Virus record (IMG/VR): IMGVR_UViG_3300047409_000603
Location: 1 to 41,388 of that record
Reading direction: 5' to 3' (one strand)
DNA from: a virus
DNA length: 41,388 bases
Positions 22,531 through 29,552 of the stretch are shown here, piece after piece (position 1 is the first letter of the stretch; the number at the start of each line of letters is the position of its first letter). The translations under genes and the position numbers were made by a program. Below the pieces are notes generated by a model. It did no database searches, had not been told where the DNA came from, and saw only the letters and a program-made list of their open reading frames with translations.

Positions 22531-22860
22531 ATGCCCGAACTGAAACTGCCCTACGAGGTCGACAAGGAACTCGAACTCAAGCTCTACGACGCAATGATGC
22601 GCGCCATCCTCCAGGCGAGCATGACCACCGATGGAGGCCTCTGCCATGTGCGCACCAACGAGGTCATGGCGGCTACGCTCAAAATCCAAGCCTTGTTGCT
22701 CGCGACATCACCGGACGCGATGAACGCCAAGGAGCTGAAATACTGGTCGCAGGGCTACGAAAAGCATCTGCGGAAATACACGCTTGCCTTCAAGGACGAG
22801 ATCCTCAAGGGCGGCTTCCCATGGCCGATGCACTCCCCTGAAACCAAGGGGCATGCCTGA
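22531..22860 (+). CDS. Hypothetical protein, 109 aa
   Basis: Begins MPELKLPYEVDKELELKLYDAMMRAILQ with a strong AAGGAAGG site about 6 bases upstream, which decides the start over a longer upstream frame through the repeat region. Helical, soluble and charged (YWSQGYEKHLRKYTLAFKDEIL). No recognised family. It is the first gene after the candidate origin. Confidence 0.7.
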   Translation: MPELKLPYEVDKELELKLYDAMMRAILQASMTTDGGLCHVRTNEVMAATLKIQALLLATSPDAMNAKELKYWSQGYEKHLRKYTLAFKDEILKGGFPWPMHSPETKGHA

Positions 22861-22863
22861 GCC

Positions 22864-23067
22864 ATGCCCGACCCCATCCCCCTCGTCGACCCGACCGACG
22901 AAGCCATCGGCGAGCAGCTGCAGCGCCTCGCTCAGCCCAAGCTCATCGCCTACCTCAAGGCGCTGCTCGCCTGCCTCGAGGCGGTCGTCGATGGCGCTGA
23001 CCCCGTCATTGCCGCCCGCGACCTCGTCGACACATTCGCCGACCTCGGCGAGAGGCCGCTGCAATGA
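22864..23067 (+). CDS. Small acidic helical protein, 67 aa
   Basis: An Asp/Glu- and Leu-rich protein (DPTDEAIGEQLQRLAQPKLIAYLKALLACLEAV) with no known domain. Starts three bases after its neighbour and overlaps the next ATG by four bases. Confidence 0.6.
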   Translation: MPDPIPLVDPTDEAIGEQLQRLAQPKLIAYLKALLACLEAVVDGADPVIAARDLVDTFADLGERPLQ

Positions 23068-23255
23068 GCCGCAAACCCCGCTACCGCGTCCTCGCCATTC
23101 GCCCGCTCGAAGAGCCCTACGACAACAACGAGCGCTTCGCCTGGGAAGCCAACGTCGCCGAAAACCTCAACGAGCAGTGGGACAACGGCTATCGCGTCAT
23201 CTCGGTGATCGCGGATGGAACGATCGTCTACACGCTGGAGCGCCGCAAGCCATGA
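23064..23255 (+). CDS. Small hypothetical protein, 63 aa
   Basis: MSRKPRYRVLAIRPLEEPYDNNERFAWEANVAENLNEQWDNGYRVISV followed by a beta hairpin-like end (IADGTIVYTLERRKP). It resembles short beta-alpha proteins of the DUF4177 kind, but this is not secure. Overlaps both neighbours by ATGA. Confidence 0.6.
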   Translation: MSRKPRYRVLAIRPLEEPYDNNERFAWEANVAENLNEQWDNGYRVISVIADGTIVYTLERRKP

Positions 23256-23443
23256 CCTGGATCGCGATCGCCGCCCTGACGCTGCTCAACGCCTACAACT
23301 GGCTGATGCTGATCCGCCTCCAGCGCCGCATCGAGCAACTGACCTGGCTCGCCCCTCAGCGCGACGAGAAGCGGAAAACTCGCTGGGCGCCGGACAGCGG
23401 ATGGGCCGCTGCCGATAAACCGCCGGCGAAGCCCCGCCATTGA
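23252..23443 (+). CDS. Small single-pass membrane protein, 63 aa
   Basis: A single N-terminal transmembrane helix (WIAIAALTLLNAYNWLMLI) is followed by a basic, charged tail (RLQRRIEQLTWLAPQRDEKRKTRW). Starts in an ATGA overlap and ends the rightward early operon. Function unknown; it could act at the inner membrane early in infection. Confidence 0.6.
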   Translation: MTWIAIAALTLLNAYNWLMLIRLQRRIEQLTWLAPQRDEKRKTRWAPDSGWAAADKPPAKPRH

Positions 23444-23544
23444 GCGAAAGCCCCTCGGGTGGTATCCCACAGCCTCCGAGGCATGAAACGCGTCCTACGG
23501 GCCTCCTACGCGCCCGCAAGGGCTAACGCGGGAGAGCCCATGCA
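23444..23544 (+). promoter_or_regulatory. Structured leader before the NusG-like gene
   Basis: This 101-bp stretch has no gene. It holds two TCCTACG repeats at 23493-23499 and 23504-23510, exactly 11 bp apart, and can form hairpins CCTCGG/CCGAGG with an inner GTGG/CCAC, and CCCGC/GCGGG (23513-23517 with 23528-23532). The TTG start of the next gene follows a GGGAGAG site. It may hold the late promoter or a loading site for the NusG-like protein. No classical ops sequence is seen. Confidence 0.4.
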
Positions 23545-24105
23545 TTGCCCTGGCACGCCATCGTCACCCGCCCACGCGCCGAGCTCGAAGCCGTCCGCAT
23601 GCTCCAGGACCGCCTCGGCCTGCGCACGTTCCTCCCGCAGCACTGGGTGTGGGTCAGCCACGCACGTCGACGCGAGCAGTTGCCCAGACCCCTGTTTCCC
23701 CGCTACATCTTCGCGCTCGCAAGCATCCGCGACAATATCTATGCCGCCAAATCGCTCCCCAACGTCATCGATGTCGTCCGTACCAGCAACCGCCCACTAA
23801 CCATCCCCGATCAAGTCATGGCTGAACTTATCGCCCGCGCCGACCCCGATGGCCTCGTCGGCAGTACCAAAGCCGCCATCGCCGAGCCAGCATTCCGCGT
23901 CGGCGAGTACCGCCACCTCGCCCGCAATGGCCCACTCCACGATCTCATCTGCCAGATCGCCAGCGTTGACAGCGGCAACAGCTTGCGCGTATGGCTGGAA
24001 GCGTTCGGATCCGTGCGCCAAGTGCGGGTCCAGCGCACCAGCCTGGGTGAGGTGGCCGCTTCACCCAGCACTGCGCAGCCTATTGCGGGTCGCGCCCGCA
24101 AATGA
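23545..24105 (+). CDS. NusG/RfaH-like transcription antiterminator, 186 aa
   Basis: The N-terminal domain follows NusG: WHAIVTRPRAELEAVRMLQDRLGLRTFLPQ, then PRPLFPRYIFAL and VIDVVRTSNRPLTIPD. After a linker, a shortened KOW-like end is seen (FRVGEYRHLARNGPLHDLICQIASVDSGNSLRVWLEAFGSVRQVRV). TTG start at 23545 with GGGAGAG 9 bases upstream. NusG paralogues such as RfaH let RNA polymerase read long operons. Lying directly ahead of terminase and the 25-kb late region, it is the best candidate for the late gene regulator. No Q-like gene was seen. Confidence 0.85.
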   Translation: MPWHAIVTRPRAELEAVRMLQDRLGLRTFLPQHWVWVSHARRREQLPRPLFPRYIFALASIRDNIYAAKSLPNVIDVVRTSNRPLTIPDQVMAELIARADPDGLVGSTKAAIAEPAFRVGEYRHLARNGPLHDLICQIASVDSGNSLRVWLEAFGSVRQVRVQRTSLGEVAASPSTAQPIAGRARK

Positions 24106-24144
24106 TCCCCGTGCTATCACCAATTGCCAGCAAACTTTTGAGCA

Positions 24145-24537
24145 ATGGCTAATCCAGCTTGGGTCAAAGGCGTTAGCGGAAACCCAAAGGGCCGCGCCAA
24201 AGAAGACAATCCCATCATGGCCGCGGCGCGTAAGCTTGCGCCCGAGGCAATTGCTCTTGCTGGCCAGTTGATGAAGGACAAGAAGTCGGGCACGGCGCAC
24301 CGGCTGACCGCTATCACCATCATCCTCGAACGCGCCTATGGCCGGCCGAAGCAAGAGCTTGATATTACCCATCGCCGGCCCGAGGAGCTGACCGACGATG
24401 AACTCTACAGCCGCATCGATGAACTCGAGCGAGAGTACGCGCGAGCATTGGCAGAGGCGCCTCACGATATTGCAGCAGCGGCTCTCGCACCTCCATCTGG
24501 CAGCGGATCGGAGACAGGCGCGGAAGAGCTTCAGTGA
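24145..24537 (+). CDS. Probable terminase small subunit, DUF5681-like, 130 aa
   Basis: Begins WVKGVSGNPKGRAKEDNPI, the WxxGxSGNPxGR signature of DUF5681 proteins, with a helical middle (ARKLAPEAIALAGQLMKDKKSGTAHRLTAITIILERAYGRPKQ). DUF5681 proteins lie beside large terminase genes and are presumed to recognise packaging DNA. Its 3' end overlaps the large terminase start by 140 bp in another frame. The C-terminus is acidic and low complexity. Confidence 0.75.
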   Translation: MANPAWVKGVSGNPKGRAKEDNPIMAAARKLAPEAIALAGQLMKDKKSGTAHRLTAITIILERAYGRPKQELDITHRRPEELTDDELYSRIDELEREYARALAEAPHDIAAAALAPPSGSGSETGAEELQ

Positions 24538-25930
24538 ATGGTGCCGCTATCGGGGGTATGAACCGGCCAAGCATCACCGTATCATCATCGCCGAGATCGA
24601 GGCGTTCCTCACCGATCCAAACCTCGACGTATTACTCCTGTTCGCACCGCCAGGATCGGCGAAGAGTACATACGTATCGGTGCTGTTTCCGTCGTGGTAC
24701 CTCGCACGATATCCGGCTAATCTCATCCTCGCGGCAACTCACTCGGTAGAGTTCGCTCAACGCTGGGGCCGCAAGGTGCGCAATGACATCCAGCTCGAAA
24801 GCGCCACCCTCGGTATCCGGCTACGTGACGATAACCAGGCTGCCGACCGATGGGCACTGGAGACTGGAGGCGAGTACTATGGCGTTGGCGCGGGAGTTGG
24901 TATTGCTGGCTTCCGGGCTGACCTTGGTATCGGAGATGACTTCTTTGGAAGTCGCGAGGATGCCTACAGCGAAACCGTCCGACGCAAGCGATGGGAGTGG
25001 TACCTGGACGATTTCGGGGCCCGCCTCAAGCCCAACGCCAAACGTATCCTGATGATGACACGCTGGCACGAAGAGGATGTAGCCGGCAGGGTATTGGAAC
25101 AGGTCAGGGCGGGTATCGTTCGGGGTAAGACGGTGACGTTTCCCGCCATCGCCGAGGCCAACGATGTACTCGGTCGCGCCGAGGGCGAATACCTCTGGGA
25201 TGAACCCGGCGGGTATGACTACGCGTCGTTCCTGCGTCAGCGGCAACTCGAATCAACCCCGATGATGTGGAGCGCGCTGTATCAACAGCGGCCGGCTCCC
25301 GAAGAGGGCGATTACTTCCGCGCCGAATGGCTGCATACGTATGACATTGCGCCGGCGCGGAATACCCTGCGCATTTATGGCGCATCGGACTACGCCGTCA
25401 CCGGCGACGATGGTGATTACACGGTACACATCGTCGTTGGCCTGGATCCCGACGGCCGCATGTATGTCCTCGACGTCTGGCGCAAGCAGGCCAGCTCGGA
25501 TGCCTGGGTCGAGGCGTTCTGCGACCTTGTGCTCGAGCACAAGCCACTGATGTGGGCCGAGGAGAGCGGCCAGATCAAAGCCGGCGTCGGGCCGTTCCTC
25601 AACCAGCGCATGTTGCAGCGGCGTGCGTTTGTCTCACGTGAAACATTCCCGACGCGGCACGACAAGAGCGTGCGGGCGCAGAGCATGCGGGGGCGGATGG
25701 AGCTCGAGGGGCTGTACCTGCCGCGCAGTGCGCCGTGGCTCGATGCGTTTCGCCGCGAGCTGCTGACGTTCCCGGCAGCGGCGCACGATGATGTTGTCGA
25801 CGCGCTTGGCCTCGTCGGCCAGCTGCTCGACAAGGTCGTGTATGGCGTCAAGCCGGTGGCAATCACCAGGCCGGTGCGGACGGGCTACACCGCGGCGACA
25901 AGGCCAACGCTGAGCATGAAGGTGCTGTGA
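24398..25930 (+). CDS. terL: Terminase large subunit, 510 aa
   Basis: The DNA-packaging motor. ATPase motifs: Walker [10 protein letters not shown] (83-91), Walker B LGIGDD (176-181), coupling [10 protein letters not shown] (221-230). The C-terminal nuclease has Asp331 (GASDYAV), a VVGLDPDG strand and the late [10 protein letters not shown] motif. ATG 24398 gives a conserved-type helical N-terminus ([15 protein letters not shown]... ARKSFSEW) with GAGGAG about 10 bases upstream. It therefore overlaps the small subunit by 140 bp; a later start would lose the N-terminal helix. Headful packaging would fit the P22-like head genes. Confidence 0.93.
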   Translation: MNSTAASMNSSESTREHWQRRLTILQQRLSHLHLAADRRQARKSFSEWCRYRGYEPAKHHRIIIAEIEAFLTDPNLDVLLLFAPPGSAKSTYVSVLFPSWYLARYPANLILAATHSVEFAQRWGRKVRNDIQLESATLGIRLRDDNQAADRWALETGGEYYGVGAGVGIAGFRADLGIGDDFFGSREDAYSETVRRKRWEWYLDDFGARLKPNAKRILMMTRWHEEDVAGRVLEQVRAGIVRGKTVTFPAIAEANDVLGRAEGEYLWDEPGGYDYASFLRQRQLESTPMMWSALYQQRPAPEEGDYFRAEWLHTYDIAPARNTLRIYGASDYAVTGDDGDYTVHIVVGLDPDGRMYVLDVWRKQASSDAWVEAFCDLVLEHKPLMWAEESGQIKAGVGPFLNQRMLQRRAFVSRETFPTRHDKSVRAQSMRGRMELEGLYLPRSAPWLDAFRRELLTFPAAAHDDVVDALGLVGQLLDKVVYGVKPVAITRPVRTGYTAATRPTLSMKVL

Positions 25931-26742
25931 TGACGGATGATGTGGACAACGACTTGCTGCACACCACTAACGAGGATGACAGTGGTGACGATCAGGGCGA
26001 GGACGACGACGATCAGGGATCGGACGATGGTGGTGGTCACGACGATGACAACGATGGAGGCTGTGAAGATGGCGATCAGGGACCTCCGGGCCCGCCCGGG
26101 CCTCCTGGACCTCCAGGACCTTCAGGGGAAGATGGTGATCCTGGGCCGCCAGGCCCCCCGGGACCGCCCGGACTGAAGGGCGATGCGGGCGATCCTGGGC
26201 CAGCAGGGCCTCCCGGGCCGATCGGACTGACCGGTGATCCTGGCCCAGTGGGCCCAGTCGGGCCAGCGGGCCCTCCAGGCACAGATGGCACCAACGGTAC
26301 CGACGCGCAGCCGCTCGGAAACTACATCACCGGTACCAAGCTCAGCGACCTGATCGATTCAAGCTTCTGGGATGCCCCGACGCCGTTCGCCGATATCATT
26401 ATCGGCAAGCGCGGCAACGACACGATCCTTGGCGGCGACGGCAATGATTTCATCAGCGGCGGCAAGGGCGCCGATCACCTCATCGGCGGCCATGGTGACG
26501 ACGTCGTACTTGGTGGTCGTGGCCACGACACGTTTGTCTTCGCCGCTGGCGACGGCCACGACAAGTGGCGATTCACTACGAAGGACATTATCGATTTATC
26601 GGGGACAGGTATCGCCAAGTTCGGTGATCTGCATATGACGCAGACGGCGCAGGGGGTGGTGCTCGATCTCGGCGGTGGCGATAGCGTGCTTTTGGCGTTC
26701 CTGCACGTGAATCAGCTTCACGCCAGCGAGTTTCATTTCTGA
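25930..26742 (+). CDS. Acidic collagen-like and RTX-repeat protein, 270 aa
   Basis: Three parts are visible. Residues 1-50 are almost entirely Asp, Glu, Gly and Gln. About 51-125 are uninterrupted Gly-X-Y collagen repeats (GPPGPPGPP and similar). About 155-205 form RTX-type calcium-binding nonapeptides ([30 protein letters not shown]), ending as in haemolysin-type proteins with a [12 protein letters not shown] segment. A trimeric stalk with a calcium-stabilised tip is likely, perhaps a virion surface fibre. It begins in a TGATG overlap with terminase, an unexpected place for a fibre. The RTX end resembles bacterial secreted proteins and may have been captured. Confidence 0.8.
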   Translation: MTDDVDNDLLHTTNEDDSGDDQGEDDDDQGSDDGGGHDDDNDGGCEDGDQGPPGPPGPPGPPGPSGEDGDPGPPGPPGPPGLKGDAGDPGPAGPPGPIGLTGDPGPVGPVGPAGPPGTDGTNGTDAQPLGNYITGTKLSDLIDSSFWDAPTPFADIIIGKRGNDTILGGDGNDFISGGKGADHLIGGHGDDVVLGGRGHDTFVFAAGDGHDKWRFTTKDIIDLSGTGIAKFGDLHMTQTAQGVVLDLGGGDSVLLAFLHVNQLHASEFHF

Positions 26743-26747
26743 GGGCC

Positions 26748-26972
26748 TCAGTCGGCCCGGGCGAGACCGCCGAGACGCGGGTGTTCAATAACCCGCCACG
26801 GGTTGAAGTCCACGTCGAGGTGCTGTTTCTTGAGCGCCTCCCATTGCTTGCGGGCCTCCAGTTCCTCGCGCCAGCGGTTAATCCGCTCACGGTCGAGGCG
26901 CCGTTCCTCGAGCACCTCCTCCCGGGTTGGGGGAACGTAGTCCTCGTAGCCGTAGCCGGAGTAGCCAATCAT
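26748..26972 (-). CDS. Small charged coiled-coil protein, 74 aa
   Basis: MIGYSGYGYEDYVPPTREEVLEERRLDRERINRWREELEARKQWEALKKQHLDVDFNPW reads like a real helical protein. It is on the minus strand, tail-to-tail with the collagen-like gene and head-to-head with the DUF2829 gene. There is no clear ribosome binding site (a run of C lies before the ATG), so it could be leaderless or spurious. No known domain. Confidence 0.45.
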   Translation of the reverse strand: MIGYSGYGYEDYVPPTREEVLEERRLDRERINRWREELEARKQWEALKKQHLDVDFNPWRVIEHPRLGGLARAD

Positions 26973-26986
26973 GGGGGGATGCTAAC

Positions 26987-27196
26987 ATGAACTTTGGCAA
27001 GGCACTCGAGCTCATGCGGGAAGGCAAGGCCGTAGCCCGCGAGGCGTGGGACGGCCGCACGCTCGAGCTCATCGAGCCGGGGCCGAATGCGCAGATGACG
27101 TTGCCGTACATTTACGAGACCAGCGGCAATGGCGACTGCGTGCCGTGGGCAGCATCGCACCAGGAGCTGCTCGCCACGGACTGGGGCGAGGTTTAG
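26987..27196 (+). CDS. tad2: DUF2829 protein, Tad2-like anti-Thoeris candidate, 69 aa
   Basis: The short protein matches DUF2829: MNFGKALELMREGKAVAREAWDG at the start, a middle PYIYETSGNGDCVPW and an end ASHQELLATDWGEV, close to the family's W.ASQ.D.LA.DW consensus. DUF2829 includes Tad2, which sequesters the cyclic-ADP-ribose signal of Thoeris defence. The ATG at 26987 follows a run of G that may serve as RBS. It sits alone between two leftward genes, as accessory genes often do. Anti-Thoeris activity is inferred from family only; not every DUF2829 protein has been tested. Confidence 0.82.
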   Translation: MNFGKALELMREGKAVAREAWDGRTLELIEPGPNAQMTLPYIYETSGNGDCVPWAASHQELLATDWGEV

Positions 27197-27444
27197 CGCT
27201 TGGTTGGCTTGATGCACCAGACACGCCAGTGCTTGGCGTCGAGTTGACGCGACGTGCCCTGTTTGCCGACATTCTTGAGTGCGAGGAACAGGCCGTGTAT
27301 CTGGCCGAGGCTGGTGAGCGCGACGCTATCGCCGATTTGCATATCCTTGGCGATGTTTTGCCAGATGCCGTTGCCCATGTTCCCGGTGCGTTTGGGCGGG
27401 ATGGGAATGTTGGTCTCGATGACATGACGGACGGCTTCAGGCAT
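27193..27444 (-). CDS. Small hypothetical protein, leftward, 83 aa
   Basis: MPEAVRHVIETNIPIPPKR..., then IWQNIAKDMQIGDSVALTSLGQIHGLFLALKNVG and KHWRVWCIKPTKR. The pattern 'IPIPP...A..M.VGDSV......A..L..A+...G....R.......RVWR' is familiar in phage regulatory-region proteins and suggests a small DNA-binding-like fold. A strong GGAGG site 6 bases before the ATG decides the start over a longer upstream frame. It is tail-to-tail with the DUF2829 gene and probably has its own promoter. Confidence 0.7.
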   Translation of the reverse strand: MPEAVRHVIETNIPIPPKRTGNMGNGIWQNIAKDMQIGDSVALTSLGQIHGLFLALKNVGKQGTSRQLDAKHWRVWCIKPTKR

Positions 27445-27500
27445 ATGATCCTCCATAACTACGGAATATACATATCTTAGCCATATTTCAGTGCGCGACA
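27445..27500. promoter_or_regulatory. AT-rich divergent intergenic region
   Basis: These 56 bases are distinctly AT-rich for this GC-rich genome and separate two head-to-head genes. On the minus strand TATATT (27470-27465) could be a -10, but no matched -35 is convincing. The leftward gene has a clear GGAGG here; the rightward gene at 27501 has no RBS. Probably the promoter of the leftward accessory gene. Confidence 0.35.
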
Positions 27501-27761
27501 ATGCCTCGTTTCAACGGCAACAGCCTTATACCGTTGCGTAATCGTATCGAGCGGCTGTTCCGCGAGCAGCCTGAAGCGCGACTGACGGTGTTTGATGTAG
27601 CCGAGCGGATGCGGGCGATAAGCCGGCGTGACGTGCGTGAATGTCTGGCGGCGCTGGTAGCGATGAACTACCTCGATCAACAGGCAATGTATTCAACGGG
27701 GCATTACGTTGGGACATTTTTCCGACTACGTACCGACACGGGAGACGACAAGCATGGGTGA
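27501..27761 (+). CDS. Winged-helix-like protein, 86 aa
   Basis: IPLRNRIERLFREQPEARLTVFDVAERMRAISRRDVRECLAALVAMNYLDQ... fits a winged helix: three helices and a short wing ending GHYVGTFFRL. It may be a small DNA-binding regulator. There is no RBS, so translation may be coupled or leaderless. Its end overlaps the next gene by 8 bp. Confidence 0.55.
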   Translation: MPRFNGNSLIPLRNRIERLFREQPEARLTVFDVAERMRAISRRDVRECLAALVAMNYLDQQAMYSTGHYVGTFFRLRTDTGDDKHG

Positions 27762-28050
27762 CGAGCGAACCGACATCGAGCAGAAGGAGCTCGAGATCAT
27801 CTCGCGGACGGCGATCGGCGTGCAGCCGGTGCTGCGTGAGGCGGCCGAGGTGATGAAGCGGCTGAGCCGCGACACTGACCCTAAGCTGTACGGCGCCTGG
27901 TTGGATTGGCTGGTGCTGCAGAAGTTGCCGCCGGTTGATATCACTGATCCGCTGCCGGAGACGGACCCGACCCGAGCGGCAGCGCCGGCAGCGCCCAAGG
28001 GTCCGTTCGATGACGACAGCCCGGAGGCGCGACGGGCCAGGCGCAAGTAG
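27754..28050 (+). CDS. Hypothetical helical protein, 98 aa
   Basis: A helical first half (IEQKELEIISRTAIGVQPVLREAAEVMKRLSRDTDPKLYGAWLDWLVLQ) is followed by a proline-rich tail (PPVDITDPLPETDPTRAAAPAAPKGPFDDD). GGGAG precedes the ATG by about 9 bases. Function unknown. Confidence 0.6.
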   Translation: MGDERTDIEQKELEIISRTAIGVQPVLREAAEVMKRLSRDTDPKLYGAWLDWLVLQKLPPVDITDPLPETDPTRAAAPAAPKGPFDDDSPEARRARRK

Positions 28051-28052
28051 CC

Positions 28053-28238
28053 GTGGTCGAGATACTCAAACGCGGCGTCCCCTACGAACAGCGCACCATG
28101 CAGCTCGAATGCAAGCGCTGCCTGTCGGTGCTCCGCTTCAGGGGTGATGAGGTGACCAAGGGCGTCGACATATCGTGGATCGTCTGCCCGGTGTGCGCGC
28201 AGAACATCAACGTGGCGGGGGCTACGGCGGTGCCATGA
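28053..28238 (+). CDS. Zinc-ribbon-like small protein, 61 aa
   Basis: Starts at GTG two bases after the upstream stop. Two cysteine pairs (CKRC near 20 and CPVC near 45) around a RFRGDEVTKG beta strand suggest a zinc ribbon. Overlaps the next start by ATGA. No closer family. Confidence 0.6.
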   Translation: MVEILKRGVPYEQRTMQLECKRCLSVLRFRGDEVTKGVDISWIVCPVCAQNINVAGATAVP

Positions 28239-28504
28239 AATGGCGGTGGACGCACAAGACCCCCGACGGGCTGAAGATACGCAAGCTTTGTGAGGCGCGA
28301 GGAGCGAGCAAGGCCTCTTTTTCGGGGGACGTCGATGGCCTGGACGATTGGGTTGTCTGCTATGACACCAAGTTGGGGGACGTTTGGTGGCGACCAGTAG
28401 AAGAGTTCGAGAGGGATGTAAGGCCGCGAGGGGCTAAAAATGAGCTCATCCAAGCACGACAAGACGCGGCATCCGCCAAAGCGGGAGAAGCCGCTGGGGG
28501 ATGA
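28235..28504 (+). CDS. Hypothetical protein, 89 aa
   Basis: MKWRWTHKTPDGLKIRKLCEARGASKASFSG..., with a VDGLDDWVVCYDTKLGDVWWRP middle. Beta-type, no domain recognised. Its start overlaps the zinc-ribbon stop, and its end overlaps the following small gene by 65 bp. Confidence 0.55.
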   Translation: MKWRWTHKTPDGLKIRKLCEARGASKASFSGDVDGLDDWVVCYDTKLGDVWWRPVEEFERDVRPRGAKNELIQARQDAASAKAGEAAGG

Positions 28505-28628
28505 GCATGTGAGCACGGTCAACATGCCGCCGCGGCCGAAGATACGCATGCCGGCACGGTCTGGAGTTACCCCGCGACCACCACCGCGGCCCATAGCGGA
28601 CGACATCGACGATGAACCCGCAACTTGA
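28440..28628 (+). CDS. Small proline-rich basic protein, 62 aa
   Basis: MSSSKHDKTRHPPKREKPLGDEHVS..., proline- and charge-rich, probably disordered. The 65-bp overlap with the gene before makes it less certain. Kept because it continues a chain of overlapping small genes. Confidence 0.4.
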   Translation: MSSSKHDKTRHPPKREKPLGDEHVSTVNMPPRPKIRMPARSGVTPRPPPRPIADDIDDEPAT

Positions 28629-28782
28629 GCACCGCATTCTGGTCTTGCGGGCGCGCGCGCCGCTCGGGCTACTGCCGGCAATCGACGAGGCACTGATCTA
28701 CATGCGACGGCTGGCGCGCGACATCAACATTCAGGTGTTGCGCAATTTCGTCAATCACCTCGAGCAAGAGCTGGGGCTGTAG
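28612..28782 (+). CDS. Very small helical protein, 56 aa
   Basis: Translation from the ATG at 28612 gives MNPQLEHRILVLRARAPLGLLPAIDEALIYMRRLARDI and ends QVLRNFVNHLEQELGL. It is amphipathic and helical, which makes a real gene plausible. It overlaps its neighbour by 17 bp and fills the gap before the kinase-like gene. No strong RBS. Confidence 0.5.
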   Translation: MNPQLEHRILVLRARAPLGLLPAIDEALIYMRRLARDINIQVLRNFVNHLEQELGL

Positions 28783-28794
28783 CGCACCCGGCCC

Positions 28795-29265
28795 ATGACG
28801 CGCGACATAATCCTGGTCTGCGGCGTCCAGGGTTCGGGCAAGTCATGGGTCTGCCGGCAACTCAAGCACCGCTACCATTACGTTCAGCATGACCGCTGCT
28901 GGCGGCATCCAACGGCGGTGCCCGGCGATGGCGATGACGTCAAATGGGGTCCGCCGGGTAGCCGCAACGTTCATTTGCCGACGCTGGTCATGGAAGCGCA
29001 GAGGGCCGATCGGCCGCTAATCACGGAAGCACCGTTCGGCGAGCGCGAGCTGCGCGAGAAGCTGATTCAGGCCGGCCTCAATGTGCGGGTGCTGTTTGTC
29101 AACGAGCCGCCCGAGGTGCTGGCCAAGCGCTTTCTTCAGCGCGAGCAGCGGCCGATCGACCGGGCCGCGCTGAGCCGCGCCGCGGGCATCGCCAGGCGGG
29201 CAGCCGAATGGGGCTGTTTCGTCGGCTCGTCGGCTGAAGTGCTGGCCGAGCTCAGCAAGCCATAG
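28795..29265 (+). CDS. P-loop kinase-like ATPase, 156 aa
   Basis: The Walker A motif GVQGSGKS (10-17) lies in an AAA_33/zeta-toxin/polynucleotide-kinase-type fold: VQHDRCW, LITEAPFGERELREKLIQAG, VLFVNEPPEVLAKRFLQREQRP (lid region), and a helical end. It probably phosphorylates a nucleotide, nucleic acid end or small molecule. The substrate cannot be told. It is the last gene of the accessory stretch and is followed directly by a perfect hairpin. Confidence 0.75.
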   Translation: MTRDIILVCGVQGSGKSWVCRQLKHRYHYVQHDRCWRHPTAVPGDGDDVKWGPPGSRNVHLPTLVMEAQRADRPLITEAPFGERELREKLIQAGLNVRVLFVNEPPEVLAKRFLQREQRPIDRAALSRAAGIARRAAEWGCFVGSSAEVLAELSKP

Positions 29266-29266
29266 T

Positions 29267-29291
29267 CGGATTATCCCCCGGGGATAATCCG
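29267..29291 (+). terminator. Perfect 12-bp hairpin after the kinase gene
   Basis: CGGATTATCCCC (29267-29278), one central base, GGGGATAATCCG (29280-29291). It begins two bases after the kinase stop. There is no T-tract, so it could be a factor-dependent terminator, a transcript-stabilising element or a protein-binding palindrome (a one-base loop cannot form in RNA without opening several pairs). Confidence 0.5.
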
Positions 29292-29500
29292 AACGCGTGC
29301 TCGTGCTCGTAACGTGCCCGGAACGTAGCCAGAACGTGTCGCACCCCGGCTCGGAGTGAGTAGCGGTCATTCCGGGCTGCATGGGCCGTACGCACCCGTC
29401 GGCCCGGGTGCGACACACCTCACAATCATGGCAGTTGATAACTGCCCTTTCCCAACTGCCAAAAATGGCAGTGCTGAAGTGCCCTTCGACAACTGCCATT
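29292..29500. repeat. Gene-free region with AACTGCC repeats
   Basis: No gene is seen between 29266 and 29552. AACTGCC or its complement recurs: GGCAGTT 29430-29436, AACTGCC 29440-29446, 29454-29460 and 29491-29497, and TGGCAGT 29466-29472. Two imperfect 22-bp direct repeats lie at 29440-29461 and 29477-29498 (18 of 22 identical). ACTGCCA (29455-29461) and TGGCAGT (29466-29472) also form a hairpin. Several GAACGT and CGTGCTCGTG motifs lie at 29291-29340. Looks like a control or binding-site region, possibly for late expression or packaging. Confidence 0.55.
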
Positions 29501-29528
29501 TTCGGACTGAAAGCGCTTTCAGTCCGAA
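29501..29528. promoter_or_regulatory. 28-bp perfect palindrome upstream of the HNH gene
   Basis: TTCGGACTGAAAGC (29501-29514) is followed immediately by its exact reverse complement (29515-29528). It overlaps the -35 position of a candidate promoter for the HNH gene, so it may be the operator of a dimeric regulator. The central GCGC gives no loop, so a DNA site is more likely than an RNA hairpin. Confidence 0.6.
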
Positions 29529-29546
29529 GCTGTCGCAGGCTAGAAT
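29518..29546 (+). promoter_or_regulatory. Candidate promoter for the HNH gene
   Basis: TTCAGT (29518-29523), 17 bases, TAGAAT (29541-29546). The start of transcription would fall on or beside the HNH ATG at 29553, which has no RBS, repeating the leaderless layout of the early promoters. The -35 is weak. Confidence 0.4.
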
Positions 29547-29552
29547 CTGCAC

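Noticed and set aside
26076-26294. Antisense glycine/proline frame opposite the collagen-like region
   Set aside because: Collagen codons (GGN CCN) read as Gly/Pro on both strands, so this is a mirror artefact.
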